64,000 nucleotides of DNA, from contig VWZW01004119.1 in assembly GCA_013397115.1 (NCBI GenBank), forward strand, positions 2,356,342-2,420,341, read 5' to 3'. The notes under the pieces were generated by a model that was not told where the DNA came from, did no database searches, and saw only the letters and a program-made list of their open reading frames with translations. Both the position numbers and the translations under genes were made by a program. Below, piece by piece: positions 24,101 to 35,477 of this stretch. Source of the stretch: Edolisoma coerulescens. Lineage: Eukaryota; Chordata; Aves; Passeriformes; Campephagidae. The stretch's first letter is position 1; the number at the start of each line of letters is the position of its first letter.

Positions 24101-26150
24101 CAGCAAATACCAGGATTGCCTCTCCAGTGAAGTTTAATTAAAAAGTCTATTGTTCCCATTATTGCTTAATGATTCCTCCAAAAGAAGAACAAAAGTTTAT
24201 TTTAGAGGTTAATTATTCCTGGAATTTTAAAGGGATATGAGAGTATTTTCCTCTACCTCATTTGGTAACTCAACCATTAAGGAGAGTGAAGCAAATGGTG
24301 GTGTGAGAATCGGTGAAAACAATTTAGGTCTCAGAAGAAAGTGCCTCATGTCAGATATCGTGTGCTGTCACACACAAAAAAACAATCTTCTAGCAAATTA
24401 AGTTAACTTTTTGTGCTGGAAAAAACTTGTCAATGACTTCTCCCCATTTGCTCCTGAATTCTGACTGAGACTCAGCATGAGGAAATGGTGCAGTCGTTTC
24501 TGCAAGGAAACGAGAAAATGGATCCATCGGGGCATAGCACTCACTGTGCTGCCAAGAAAGCTTGGTTCTGCTCCCTCATACTTGTCTGTGCTAATTGCCA
24601 TGCTGGGTTTTGTCATCTGTCCAATAAGCCCTGCATCAAAACTCGGGATTCAACATTAAAACCTCATGCTAGTGGGAAAAAAAAAAAAAAAAAGAGTCCT
24701 AAATTAAATATTTTTCAACATAGTGAATTGTGAAATTGATTGTTGCATGTGGGGTGCACAAGTTATTTCACTTTAGGAAGAGAAAAGACCTGAAGAAGTA
24801 TTGTTGTGCACAGGTTCCTATATCACCTTAATTTTCTATCAACTGCATGTCTCTCAGAAGTGCATTAATCAATTTACTAACATCTGACATTTAAGGTTTA
24901 TTTTTTCTCATTTCACTCCCAAAGAGTTAAGTGAAAACAATAATAAATGCCATAAAAGGCAGAATTTCCAAAAGCACCAAAATAGAGGTCAGTACAATCC
25001 CTGTTTCCCAGTCATGTAGGTGCAGATATTTAACTACAATCAGGGACCTTACTTCCTTCTTAAGATGTGTTCCATGACCTGCACTGCCCATGAGGCAATT
25101 CACAGACATTATCCATGTTGTGTGAGTCAAGGACACACTGAAAATTTCTCTGAGATAATAAAGGTGCTCAAGTGATAATTTCACTAAAAGTCAATCATAG
25201 CAAGACAGAAAATGTAGCAATTCCAGTCTCTTGAAAAGACAGTATTATTACCCGCTCCACAACTAGAGGTATTTTGAAAGTTTCAGATAATGTAAACTTT
25301 GACTGAAGAGGAAGACCCCATATTTAAATTTCCTGGGATTTCCTGTGAAGAAAACATTTTAAGAGGGTACTTGTGCAGGCGCTTTTCATCTGTATTCTCA
25401 GTGGCATGTCTGGAAGGTGCTAATATTTCTTAGGCTAGCATTTTTGATAGAAAATCCCTGTTAATCATCTCTATTCCAGCTTAAGTGCAAATGGGTGTTA
25501 AAAATTTTGGTGAGTATGTGTTTAAGTGTGAGGTGCAATTGATATGCTGGGGGGTGACCTTGCAGTATATATTATGTTCATATCACCAATTTTTATTTGA
25601 TTTGATGTACATCTAGCCATCTATTCACTTCTTAGATTGGCTTCAGAAACATGCATCAATATCACAAATCTTTATTTTTATTTATCATCATCACCAGTTT
25701 CTACATTTTGTTGTTATTACGAGCAGTGTTCGCTTTCCCACTCAACTTTTAATTCCTTTAATTTCTGTGATGATGAGGCTATATTTGCCATTAGAAGTAG
25801 GAGCATACAAGAAATGCATTAGCTCTATTTTTCTGCAGTTTTCAAAGGGCATTCACGTTTCAGTGAAACTTTTAGCAGGTATTGCTCTGTATTTATCTTT
25901 TCCTTTTAAGAACACAGAGAGGACAAGGAAACTCTCGGAGCCTTGGGCTCTCAGTAGCTTCGATCCTTTAACCTTGCTTAATCTCAGGGTTTTTGAATGG
26001 CTTTGAACCAAGGACCTGAAGGTGAAAGATCGCTTTCCATCAGGAACGTTTGTCTTTCTGATAGGCCTTTGCAGCCCTGCTCTCCATGGCACTTTCTCTT
26101 GCTCAGGCCCATCTGGGTGTGTGTGAAGGTTAACTGGAGGAATCACTCAC
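21142..26150. other. Non-coding stretch
   Basis: About 5 kb without a recognised gene or repeat family. A poly-A run of 17 lies at 24677-24693 without the features of a processed pseudogene (no upstream coding homology and no obvious flanking direct repeats). A small perfect inverted repeat CTTGAAAA/TTTTCAAG is at 22511-22532. AT-rich CNE-like texture occurs at about 22260-22570 and 24130-24300. ORFs are all under about 100 codons. Confidence 0.55.
24677..24693. repeat. Poly-A run (17 A)
   Basis: An uninterrupted A17 run followed by GAGTCC. It could be a decayed retroposon tail, but nothing upstream resembles a known gene or SINE. Confidence 0.92.
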
Positions 26151-26284
26151 CAGCTTCTTTCCTCTTGTTAGTGTGAACTACCAGTGCCCAGCAGTGATTT
26201 TTGAAACGGCAGCGTCTTCACGCGTTCGTTTACTGGCCTCCAGGAAATTGATCTCCTCAGGAGACGACGACGGCGCCTGACCTG
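26151..26284 (-). other. Candidate exon in a CpG-rich islet (strand uncertain)
   Basis: The minus strand has a polypyrimidine-AG acceptor (reading TCTCTGTTTTCCAG, with a tandem NAGNAG option) just before 26284. A strong donor CTG|GTGAGTG lies at 26151/26150, giving a 134-nt exon. One minus frame encodes a short C-terminal-looking peptide (GQAPSSSPEEINFLEASKRT... ending GHW, stop at 26178-26180). A second frame is also open to a TAA. On the plus strand there is an equally good acceptor (TTCTTTCCTCTTGTTAG ending at 26171), followed by an open frame VNYQCPAVIFETAASSRVRL... to a TGA at 26278-26280. Nine CpGs lie between 26207 and 26275 in an otherwise CpG-poor region. No known protein is recognised; it could equally be a conserved non-coding element. 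Confidence 0.3.
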
Positions 26285-28262
26285 CTGGAAAACAGAGATT
26301 TAATGTTCTGGGACAGGAATGGGAGCAGAGAGCCTGAGAGCTGCACACGATTGGGTTCATCCTTCACTAGGACCTGTCAAAACCAATCATGTCTTTCCTA
26401 AACAGGTAAAATTGTTAGTATTGATAACTGAGTGAAAATGATTCCTGGGTGAAAAAGAGGCAACTCCTACTTACAGTGCAGTCCACAGAAGCTAAAAGAA
26501 AATGGCTTCTATTTTTTTTCTCTTTTCTGTCATAAGTGATTCTCTTTTGGGGACTTCAGAAATCATAAAAGAGGTGGAAAAGAGGGAGCTTCCCAAGGAA
26601 ATACTAAAGCCATATAATTTTACTTTTTTCTTAAGTCTTTCCCTAGTGGAGGAAATACAGAGTTATGCTTTTCTAGTTGAAACGTACCATATCAAACATC
26701 TTGCTGAAAAACAAATATTTAAGCTCTGCTTTATGCTAATTCTACAACAGGTTTGTTTTGAAGGAATGGATTTATTTTCTTTCCAGTTAAACCTTGAATT
26801 ATCAGAAGTGCTAGAACTAGAAATAAAAGAAAGGGTCGTGTAGGTGAACTCGAAAATCTCAATAATTTGGTTTATTCAGGCACTCGGGTTTGGTTTATTA
26901 TTTGTAATCTAACAATCTCAATGCTCAATCTAAACCCTTTAATTTTCTCTCTAATGTATATCTCCCCAAAAATGAACAGCTTGGAAGACTTAGGAGCTGC
27001 AGACACAACAGAGGATGATCAGTCTTCAGCAGTGCCTTTTAAAAGCTCTGTGTATCAGCCGCTTAAAATATCTTTAAGGTTTCACTTGAAATGGAAATTT
27101 TGTCAATGGGGATTAATAATTTTGGAGGCTTCATATTGCCTTACTGATATTTATTATGTCAACAAGACCAGTGTTGTGAGGAACAAGTCTGTGTATATCA
27201 AAAAACTCCTCTGCCCTGATAATGGCAGAAAACAAAAAGTATTTTCTGTGTGACTGTTGCAGCATTCTAGGTTGTCTTCTACAGAAAATCTTGTGGGTGG
27301 GATGACATTCAGATATGTCTGGCAAGATATGTTATTTCACGAAGCTTGGTATCAGTTGGAAAAGCAAGAAAGGCGAGATGTGCATGTGTTTCTTTACACT
27401 GTAAATTATTCAACAGCAGCTTTTCTGCTTCCATCCACAGTTTTCTTGTGTTTTGCTTAACCAAATTGGGCAGTGATAGAGATTCTACAGGTCTTTTTCA
27501 TTTTATGGTTTTAGTAAGATACAGGGATAAAATAAACCCATGATTTCTGCTTTACTTGCCTTACTTGCTTTATCATTTTTTTCTAACGTAGGCAATTTCA
27601 TTCCCAACTGTTTCTGATACTAAATTATGTAAGCCTTAAAAAAAAGAGAGAGAGAGATATATAATGACAGAGAGAACAACAAGCTAAAACACTCCAAAGA
27701 AAAATGATTTAAAGCTACCCAGACTCCTGCTGTAGGGTTATATGCTCTGAGTTTGATGTTGACGTGATTGGTGTGATCATTGCTGGTAAGGGGTTGAGTA
27801 TGGGCTAGTTTGTATTATCAGACATTTCCTGTCTCATGCCATTGGTGCTGAGGGTGATACCGATGTAAACTCTGTTTTGGAGCCTGCAGCCTCAGCAGAC
27901 GGAACCCAGCTACAAATAACTGATTTTCACCAGCCTAATTTCCCATTTCATCTTGTCAGAACTATGATGCCAAAGGTCTTTGGTATCTAATCCTCCTGGG
28001 AGACATCCTTGTGTCTATAAAATAAAGTTCAACAGGTAACAAGCCACATTATTCCAATGGGGTCATGTTGCTTACTTGGGACCTAAATATAATTATTCAC
28101 AGCCATAGCTCAGACTCACTTTTAGAAATTTTGTGTTACAGAAATCAGCAAGAGTGGCTTTCGTACATGTTTTCACTATGTCATCTTAAGGTTTTCTAGA
28201 AATAACTTAATGAAAATAAGAAAAAGCACTGGAAAATTATGAAAAAGGGACAGCACGCACAT
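26285..28262. other. Non-coding stretch
   Basis: No gene recognised. ORFs at 26502-26843 (113 codons) and 26867-27253 (128 codons), both plus, are AT-rich, hydrophobic or basic in composition, and match no family I know. Their codon use is that of random AT-rich sequence. A short (GA)6(TA)3 microsatellite sits at 27647-27664 after an A-run. The block at about 27860-28130 has CNE-like texture. Confidence 0.55.
27639..27664. repeat. A8 (GA)6 (TA)3 compound simple repeat
   Basis: Eight A, six GA dinucleotides, then TA repeats, all uninterrupted. Too short to be a highly variable marker, but clearly simple sequence. Confidence 0.9.
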
Positions 28263-28372
28263 GTGAGGGAGAAGAAAGCAAGGAAGATAGAAAAAGAAAG
28301 AATCGAGTAATAAAGAAAGAACAAAAGAAAAAAAGAAGAAGAAACAAGAAAAAATCCAAAGAAATAAACTTG
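28263..28372. repeat. Polypurine (A/G-rich) tract
   Basis: About 110 bases that are nearly all A and G on the + strand, with scattered AAAGAAAG-type units. Minus-strand frames through it give runs of Phe/Leu/Ser, so the ORFs there (28176-28382 and 28196-28411) are compositional artefacts. Long purine/pyrimidine asymmetry can favour H-DNA. Confidence 0.85.
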
Positions 28373-28999
28373 CACAGTGCATTTGATAACTGTAATTGCT
28401 GTGGTCTGCACAAAGGCTTCTGGTTTTGATTAGAGACTTAGAGATAGGTACTACTGAAAACAGTATTTAAAATTCATTATTTTCCTTCTTTTCCTTTGAA
28501 TTCTTCATTATGTAAAACATGTACTCCAGTGCTCTTGGAATCTTTTGTTCTTTTCATTGAGTTGCTCCATTTTTATTTTAATGCCCTTGTAGTCTGGATA
28601 TTCTCTAAAAATGCTGCCTATCTGCTAAGAAAAAATGCTCCTGTAGTGCCTGTTTCCCATTTCCTCCTTAAAATTCCTTTTCTAAGTGAAAATGTAGGAG
28701 TTTTTTCTGCTTGTTTCTTTTAAATACTTTCCTGCTTTTGTTTCTTAGCAGATTTCTTACACCAGCACAGTGCCCATGGGTCAGGTCCACAAACACTTTT
28801 CTTGCCCAAATTTAGCCAAAGGTGATGGCAGTATGGGATTAGTAGATACTACCAATGGAAAATTAAACAATCGTTATTTTCATTTATAAATATTAATTTT
28901 TATGCTTTTGCCTAAAGCTCTAAAAAGGAGCACTTACAGGGATGTTAGCAGACTTCACCCCTGATGATGGTTTTGAAATGCCAGATTGATTCATCCGAC
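28373..28999. other. Non-coding stretch
   Basis: No gene or repeat recognised. Ordinary AT-rich sequence leading to an antisense CR1. Confidence 0.6.
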
Positions 29000-29370
29000 A
29001 GTCAGAGAATTGGAGAATGGTTTGGGTTGGGAGGAACCTTAAAGCTCATCCAGTCCCACCCCCTGCCACGGGCAGGGACACCTTCCTCTATCCCAGGTTG
29101 CTCCAAGCCCCATCCAAACTGGCCTTGGACACTTCCAGGGATGGGCAGCCGCAGCTTCTCTGGGCACCCTGTGCCTCACCACCCTCACAGCCAAGAACTT
29201 CTTCCTAATACCTGATCTAAATCTCTCCTCTTTTGGCTTAAAATTATTCCCTCTTGTCCTATCCCCATCTGCCCTTGTAAAAAGTGCTTGTCCTTTTTTA
29301 TAAGCCCTCTCTAAGTACTGAAAGGCCACAATGTGGTGCCCACAGAGCCTTCTCTTCTCCAGGCTGAGAA
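29000..29370 (-). mobile_element. CR1 LINE 3' fragment (antisense), about 370 bp
   Basis: Antisense CR1 tail. From the + side: 'GAGAATGGTTTGGGTTGGGA', 'AAAGCTCATCCAGTCCCACC', 'GGCAGGGACACCTTCCTCTA', 'ACACTTCCAGGGATGGGCAG', 'CACCCTCACAG', 'CCTTCTCTTCTCCAGGCTGA'. The 3' end of the element is at about 29000, and the 5' truncation at about 29370 runs straight into a compound microsatellite. It is one of the two longest CR1 copies here. The ORFs 28964-29215, 29017-29208 and 29039-29329 lie over it and are not host genes. Confidence 0.95.
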
Positions 29371-29403
29371 AATATTATTATTATTAATAATAATAATAAT
29401 AAC

Positions 29404-29442
<39 letters not shown>
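29371..29442. repeat. Compound microsatellite (ATT/TAA)n-(AGT)13
   Basis: An ATT array switches to a TAA/AAT array at about 29386, so that part is self-complementary. It is followed by 13 perfect AGT units at 29404-29442. It directly abuts the truncated end of a CR1 fragment. Perfect 39-nt trinucleotide arrays are likely polymorphic between individuals. Confidence 0.97.
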
Positions 29443-29443
<1 letters not shown>

Positions 29444-30720
29444 CATAAGTACAAGTTCCCATGTCAATTTATCCAGCCACCTTTGAGCTAATGATTTTTA
29501 AGAAGGCAGAGGAAATAAAGCCAGACAAGCAGCTTAGCCCACTGAAACCTGTGCCTTTCAGCTCCTTTCTGCTGCCCAAAATCCGTTGAGCAAATGGCTA
29601 TTTAGTTAGACAAGTTGTTTTGATATAGGCTTATTGGTCTCCATGCAAGGAAACATTTTTATTGAGGGAGAAAAGCCTCATGATGGTGCTTGTTTTTATG
29701 TGGGCTTCAGCATTTCAAGAGTTATGGACACCATCCAACCAATGCTAATGTGCAGAGGCACTATCAGGCTGATATACTGAGCATCATTACTTACTGTGGA
29801 CTTTTTAAGAAGTTAGGAATTGAAGGCTGAATTCTCAAGACAGTCCTCTCAGCAGTTCAAGGACTTGGGCTTAGAGTTATCCATAAATATTGTTTATGTT
29901 TATTCAATAAGGACTAAGTCAGTGAATGTTGTGAGGAATCATTTACTTAATCATAAACGGGAATTAATTAGCCCACCAAATGAAGGCAAAGGAAATTCTG
30001 AGGCAAGGATGCACTCATAGGCACAGTAACACATCATTTCTTTGCTTGATGGGCCTAAAATTTCTTTTAAGGGTGGCTGCCAAATAATCTTGTTTCTTTT
30101 GTTTATCAGCCAGTTTACACAAATATCACTCTTGAAATGGGAAAACTTTCCTATGGCAGCCATTTTAGCAGCTGATTTCTCACTGGAAAATATTCCTCTG
30201 AAAAATGCATTTTTCTGTTTATTGATTAACGATTATTTTTTCTTGAGCTGCATGCAAAGATTCAGCATCAGGTGCATTTCCCACCTCCCAGCCCCCTATT
30301 CAGCACATCAATTGGTGCAGTCTTCAGTTTGCCAGTCCTGCACTAAAAGAAATTAATGGACTATCCTACTTCATTTCATGGCACCCTGGTGATGGAGTAC
30401 AGGAACTGCTATAAACACCGGGGTTCAGTGGGATTGCTGGCATGAGCAAGGTGTACAATATTTGGCCAGCATTTCACCTCATCATTAACCAGGCAGAGTT
30501 AAAATTATCACAGCAGCCTGTCTTGAGTGGAAGCAGAAAAAGCAGGGCAGGCTGTGCAACCTCCTGACTATTAAATTGACCCATTGTCGCTTTTATTTGT
30601 TCCTTAACTTAATTTTGTGCTATACTGAAATAAATGAGACCACTTTCAATGTAAGTGGAAGGACCGATTAATCTGGCCAATATAGCATATTGAAATTATA
30701 TGTGTTCCACAGTTTATAAT
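29443..30720. promoter_or_regulatory. Extended CNE-like region (candidate regulatory)
   Basis: About 1.3 kb with no repeats, no long ORF and rich motif content. For example, TTTATTGATTAACGATTATT near 30217 is a FOX/homeodomain-like stretch. Balanced composition with many intact words and no simple sequence is typical of ultraconserved-type elements near developmental genes. The ORF at 30042-30356 (104 codons) is not protein-like. Conservation is not visible in a single sequence, so this is inference. Confidence 0.3.
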
Positions 30721-33479
30721 CAAATATGATGCTCTTCCTGAAATAAGCACTGTCTGTATGTAATGATACTCCCTAATGGGTCTACTGGGTACCCAAGCAC
30801 AGTAAATTCAAATGGTGACTGTGTGGGGATGCTGCAGATTTTTCCTTGCTTTTGTGTTATTTTAATAGAGAGAAGAGTTGGGGGGAAAAAAGGGGAAATA
30901 TCCTCTAAGGTAAGCCCATAAAATCTCATTTAATTATATCTTATAAATCTCATGCTAGTTTATGTTTTTCTAAGGCATCAACACTTAGAATCACATTTTT
31001 TAAAACTGTATTTCCCTGAACAGGAAAAATGACAATCACATTCTTTACAATTGTATTTCCCTGAATGGGAAAAATAACATTCTTCATAGACAGGAAGAAA
31101 ATCATGAAAATGACAGCTGAAGATGAAAAAGCAGATGGAAAACACAAATAGAAGTAAAATCTTTTGCTGCTGAAGCCAGGCTCATGAATTCAGACCATGA
31201 GAGTTGTCACTGCTGGTGTACAATCCCTAAACCTGGTGAGGCTCCTCAGGATCCTCATGGCCATGAGGGAGAAGAGGACAGGGTGGGAACGAGAATTCTC
31301 TGAATGGCAGATATATTTTTAGAGATGCTGGGTGCTCACAGGGTAATTCGTTGCAAGCCTAAGGATAGACATAAATAGTTTTCTTTGCCCTTTCAGGTGA
31401 AGCAAATGCAACAGATTAGAAAACGTTGCACTGCAGAAAGTGTGATTCAGCATTATGACTTATTTATAGTCCACACCTTGTAAAAAGGAAAAACAGAGGG
31501 ACAGGAGTGGAATCACAGGCTGGGCGAGGTCAGCAGAATAACATCCTTATAGCTTCATGCCAAAATTTAGCAGCAGACAGATTTCCAAGGCTTCCTCAGT
31601 TCTTGATCATCAATAGCTTTTGTTAATTCAGTGGAAATTGCAGGTGAGCTCTTGATATTTTGAACTTCCCTTGCTCCAATCAGTACCCTGAAACTCCCTT
31701 GGCATGTTTTCCTTCCTGTGCTATTTCCATCTGCTTTTTATTCCTCTATTGATTTTAATGGACTTCAGTTACATTATCTTGTCTGTGAATCTTTAGAGCT
31801 TTGTTTATACAGAGCACAGACTACTAGATCACTAGCATCACTTTTTCCCTCCCCCTCAGACTCCTTAAGCACTGTTTTTCACACTGGTCTATTATTTTAA
31901 TTGGCCTAAATTTAGAAACGTTTAGATACCTTTCAAATCTTCTGCAGTTTCACTGCTGTTTAATGACTTTTCCTTTATGGATATATTATGATAATTGACG
32001 ATTACATAGTACTGTGTGTCATCTAACTCTGGTGTTCTGAAAGCTCAGAATTGGTTCAATCTGCAGTTTAGTCACAAAGTAAATTCACAAACCATTCCAT
32101 CATTAGCTGCAGCAAACGGTAAGAGAGTTTTAGAGCAGGAGAACTTTATTCCCCATTCATAAATTTAAATCACTTCTCATCCTCATGTTTCATGGTAATG
32201 GAAATGTAGCTTGGATTTTAAGTCTAGCAGCTTTGAGTACTGAAGTGGGAACTGCCAACTCTTCCACTCATCTTTCCAGCCACTGCAAATCTTCTGTACC
32301 CACTGCCAATGAGACACATTATTAATTATGTACAAATAAAACCATACAAACTCATGCACAGTTTCATTTTTGGGGTATGATTGCAAAGCTATTGCAATCA
32401 GTGTCAGTAACCAAAAATCTTCAAAAGTGGACATTTCAATTCTGATTTATTCTCTCTAATTGGCCAGACTTTCAATGTCATTCTAATAAGTTATGTACAT
32501 TTGAGTGCTTAGCATAGCCCTTAGAGAAAAGGAAATCAGGGGAGGGGAAACCAGTGAAGCAGAGTCTGGCTATAGTCTGAGTTTAACTTGCTTTGTACAT
32601 ATCCACACCAAACTCATCAGAGCAAAAGGCAAACCATAACCCAGTCTTTGGAAACCTTTAGCCCATGAACCACAGTTCAGTTCCCAGAAAGCTGCTCTGT
32701 CCTGGAAACTTCCTTGAAAGATGGAGAATAAAATGCAAACAGAAGTTCTCGACTATCTGACATCTTCTCTCAAAGGGCCACTCCTTAGGAGAACAAAGAA
32801 CAATACTGTGCTTTTCCAGACAAAAATTCTGCTTTGCGTTCTCTCAGAATAAAATAACTTCAAAGTTGTTGTTAACAAAATTGCCTGGTGACTCCTGCCA
32901 CAACAGGATTAATCAGCAGTGCTTTTTCACAGAAATGACAGTGAGAACCCTGATTTCTACAACAAAATTCCTGCTAAGTAGTTGAAATCTTCTCCCTGAC
33001 GTGAATATCCAGTTAAAGCTGGATAACCTGTTCTTCATTATAGCCCTAATGACTGAAGGAGTTTGACATACACAGAAGATTTCTCTCCTCTCACAGAAAT
33101 GAATTTCCTTTTGGTAAATTAACTGTGTAGGAAAATGTCCCAAATAAATTTTAACCATGTGCTCCTCGAGTTGGAAACCCTACCCAGCAAAAACCATGCT
33201 GAAGTGCAATGCAGGCCTGTGACTAAAGTTCCTTAATCTTTCCCTGTCCAATGGCTGGGATAATTGTAACGTGAGACTAGGTAAGCTGTAAATGACCCTA
33301 AAGAAAACAAATCTCAAGTCTAAGGCAATATCTGCTGTTTCTTAGCCTCGTTTTTTGGAAGTTCACTGTAGCAGCCCACTTTGGCAAATGTGAAGCTCTT
33401 CCAGACAACCTGCCTTGACATCACCTCTTCCCTTCCAGCAAGGCAAAGGTAACTTTGAAAAACACAGCCTTTCAGCAGC
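30721..33479. other. Non-coding stretch with 45-bp tandem duplication
   Basis: No gene recognised. A 45-bp tandem duplication at 30989-31078 is described separately. The rest is ordinary single-copy sequence with ORFs under 85 codons. Confidence 0.6.
30989..31078. repeat. 45-bp tandem duplication (2 copies)
   Basis: Two adjacent 45-bp units (30989-31033 and 31034-31078) match at 39 of 45 positions. Both contain TGTATTTCCCTGAA. A partial echo (CATTCTTCATAG...CAGGAAGAAAA) follows, hinting at a decayed third unit. The level of divergence suggests an old duplication. Confidence 0.93.
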
Positions 33480-33683
33480 ATAATGCATTTCCAGGAGCAA
33501 TGCCCCACATCTTTATTCATGATGTGAATGATGATAGGAGTGGTAATAATGAAACGGGGTCAGGAGGGTTTCCCATTGTGAGCTAGTATTAATCTAATTT
33601 CCTACAAGGTGTTTATCTAAGTCAGAAACAACCAAGCAGTTCAAAACACTTTGGCAAGTCTCTGATGAAAAGAAGCCTGGGAA

Positions 33684-33709
33684 GAGTGAATGCTAAATTG
33701 CATTCACTC
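33684..33709. repeat. Perfect 10-bp inverted repeat, 6-nt loop
   Basis: GAGTGAATGC and GCATTCACTC are exact reverse complements around TAAATT. The arms include GAATG/CATTC cores like TEAD half-sites, though they are not exact M-CAT motifs. Confidence 0.9.
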
Positions 33710-35254
33710 AGCTCTGCTGAGAAGGCTAAGCTGATTCTGGCAGGGTTTTGCCAGGATCTATCCAGTGCAAACTGTCTTATTATTTTTATGAATGTTAAGA
33801 GCCATCAACACTTAAAATAAAAATCCAACAATGAGGATTCAGGGCTTTCATTCATAATAATTACAATTTTTCCACTCTGAAAATTTTGCATAAGTACAAA
33901 AAAAATCTATGGGGGTTTATAATTAAATAATAAAATTAGTGCTAATGTAGGTACTTCACACAACCCCCTCCCAGTGTACAAAAAGGCATGAGCTACCCAC
34001 TCTCCCATTAACATACTTTTAGGCTGTCAACAAAGCGGGTTTTTTCTGCAACTCCATATCTGTTTTGAGTGCAATTTCCCTGCCTTGCCCTGCCTGTTCA
34101 CAGGCTGTCTTTAAAGATGTGGACACTTTGAAAGATGGGGAGCCCAGCATTTCATTTCCATAAAGGCAAACTTGAGCTTTTCCAAGAGAAGGACAAATCT
34201 GTACTGCTCTTGTTTCTATTCCTAGCAAATTTTTTTTTGTCTATTTAACCACTGAGATTTCTCACCTACTCAGGTTGTGATCCAGTGGTAATTAAGTGAA
34301 TATCAGGTTTTTGGTGGTAGTGGTGGAGCAGACACCTGCCTGGCCTTGTGAACTGTGCCAGTCCTTGTCACACCAGCAAAGAAGTGGCTGGAGAGTCTCT
34401 GGGAACCAGAGCTTCCAGTCAAGAAGCAATTCCCTAAATCACAGCACGGGAATGTTTTACACGATGTAGGAAATGGCTTGGGTGAATTAGCATATCTGAC
34501 AGCCAAGCAATTTAACTAGCATTCAACCTCATACTTAATGAATAGTCCATATGTCCAGAGAAGCAGGTAATTTATAGCCTAACATTTTCTTTTGATCTGC
34601 CGTTTGCTCTTTCTCTGTAGAATTAAATCACTTCTCAATGCACAAGGGAAGGAGGCGAAGGAAAGAAGTCTTTTTATTTTTAATTAGAATGTGCTAAATG
34701 GTAATAAAGTAATGTGAATACAGTGGAGACCTCTTAAATCCATAACAGTAAATCTATTGCTGCAACAGGTCCATCCTTTATCTGGTGCTCATTTAAGAAG
34801 CCTTCACCTGACGTGCCACACTGACATGAACTGATGCTAATGGAGTAATATATTTAAAGAATTCAATAAAGCATCTGTTGTAGATTGTGATATGCCTTGT
34901 AATTTTATTGACAGAGGTTTGTTTTGTCCTGAGACATATAAAATGCTTGGTTAAATGGCTTGATTATATAGTACTTTTAAAATATATTCACTCGACTGGC
35001 GTCTTGTACTGTGCAGCTTGTCAGTGATTAATCAAGATGATATTTAAAATGCAAATAATTGGATTGGCTCTTAAAAATTAGGATTTCACTCCCTTGGGAA
35101 GGAATTCTAGTGTGCGTGGCAGAAGCAGCAATCTGAAAATGACATTCCCTTGTATGCAAGTGTTAAGGCATTAGGTGAAACAACACAGGGGGATAGTTTA
35201 AAGCCATCTATGCAGAACACGAAAGAGATAATTGCAGAAATAAAAATGCAGTAA

Positions 35255-35271
35255 TTTTTTTTTTTTTTTTT
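35255..35271. repeat. Poly-T run (17 T)
   Basis: An uninterrupted T17 run. Simple sequence, with no retroposon body recognised next to it on the minus strand. Confidence 0.92.
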
Positions 35272-35477
35272 GCTTTTTTAGTTAAGCAAAATACACAGGG
35301 GTTTAGACATTTTTTCATGATGTCGTTTTGGGTTTTTTTCATATCCATAGACAGCTCGCTGCTAATTGAGTAAAAGTGGATTTTGGCTACAACAGTAAGC
35401 TTCTTTCACCTGAGAGCAATTATTCCCACTTTGGGTATGCAATCTCCTATTCTCTCAATCCTCTCTGATCCCACAAG

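Larger units (their letters stand above)
33480..35477. promoter_or_regulatory. CNE-like region with inverted repeat and octamer
   Basis: AT-rich, non-repetitive sequence. It carries a perfect 10-bp inverted repeat (33684-33709), homeodomain-core words throughout about 34600-35110, and an exact POU octamer ATGCAAAT at 35049-35056 followed by AATTGG. A T17 run is at 35255-35271. Regulatory meaning is inferred from texture and motif content. No gene is recognised; ORFs are 81 codons or fewer. Confidence 0.3.

Noticed and set aside
24600..24700. Processed pseudogene suggested by the A17 run
   Set aside because: No upstream coding homology and no flanking direct repeats visible.
26502..27253. Two consecutive plus ORFs (113 and 128 codons)
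   Set aside because: AT-rich random codon use, different frames, no domain.
28964..29329. ORFs of 63-96 codons on both strands
   Set aside because: They are translations of the antisense CR1 at 29.0-29.4 kb.
30870..30910. Possible 41-nt microexon between an ATTTTAATAG acceptor and an AAG|GTAAGC donor
   Set aside because: The interval is low-complexity purine sequence and too short to judge; chance splice-like words are frequent.
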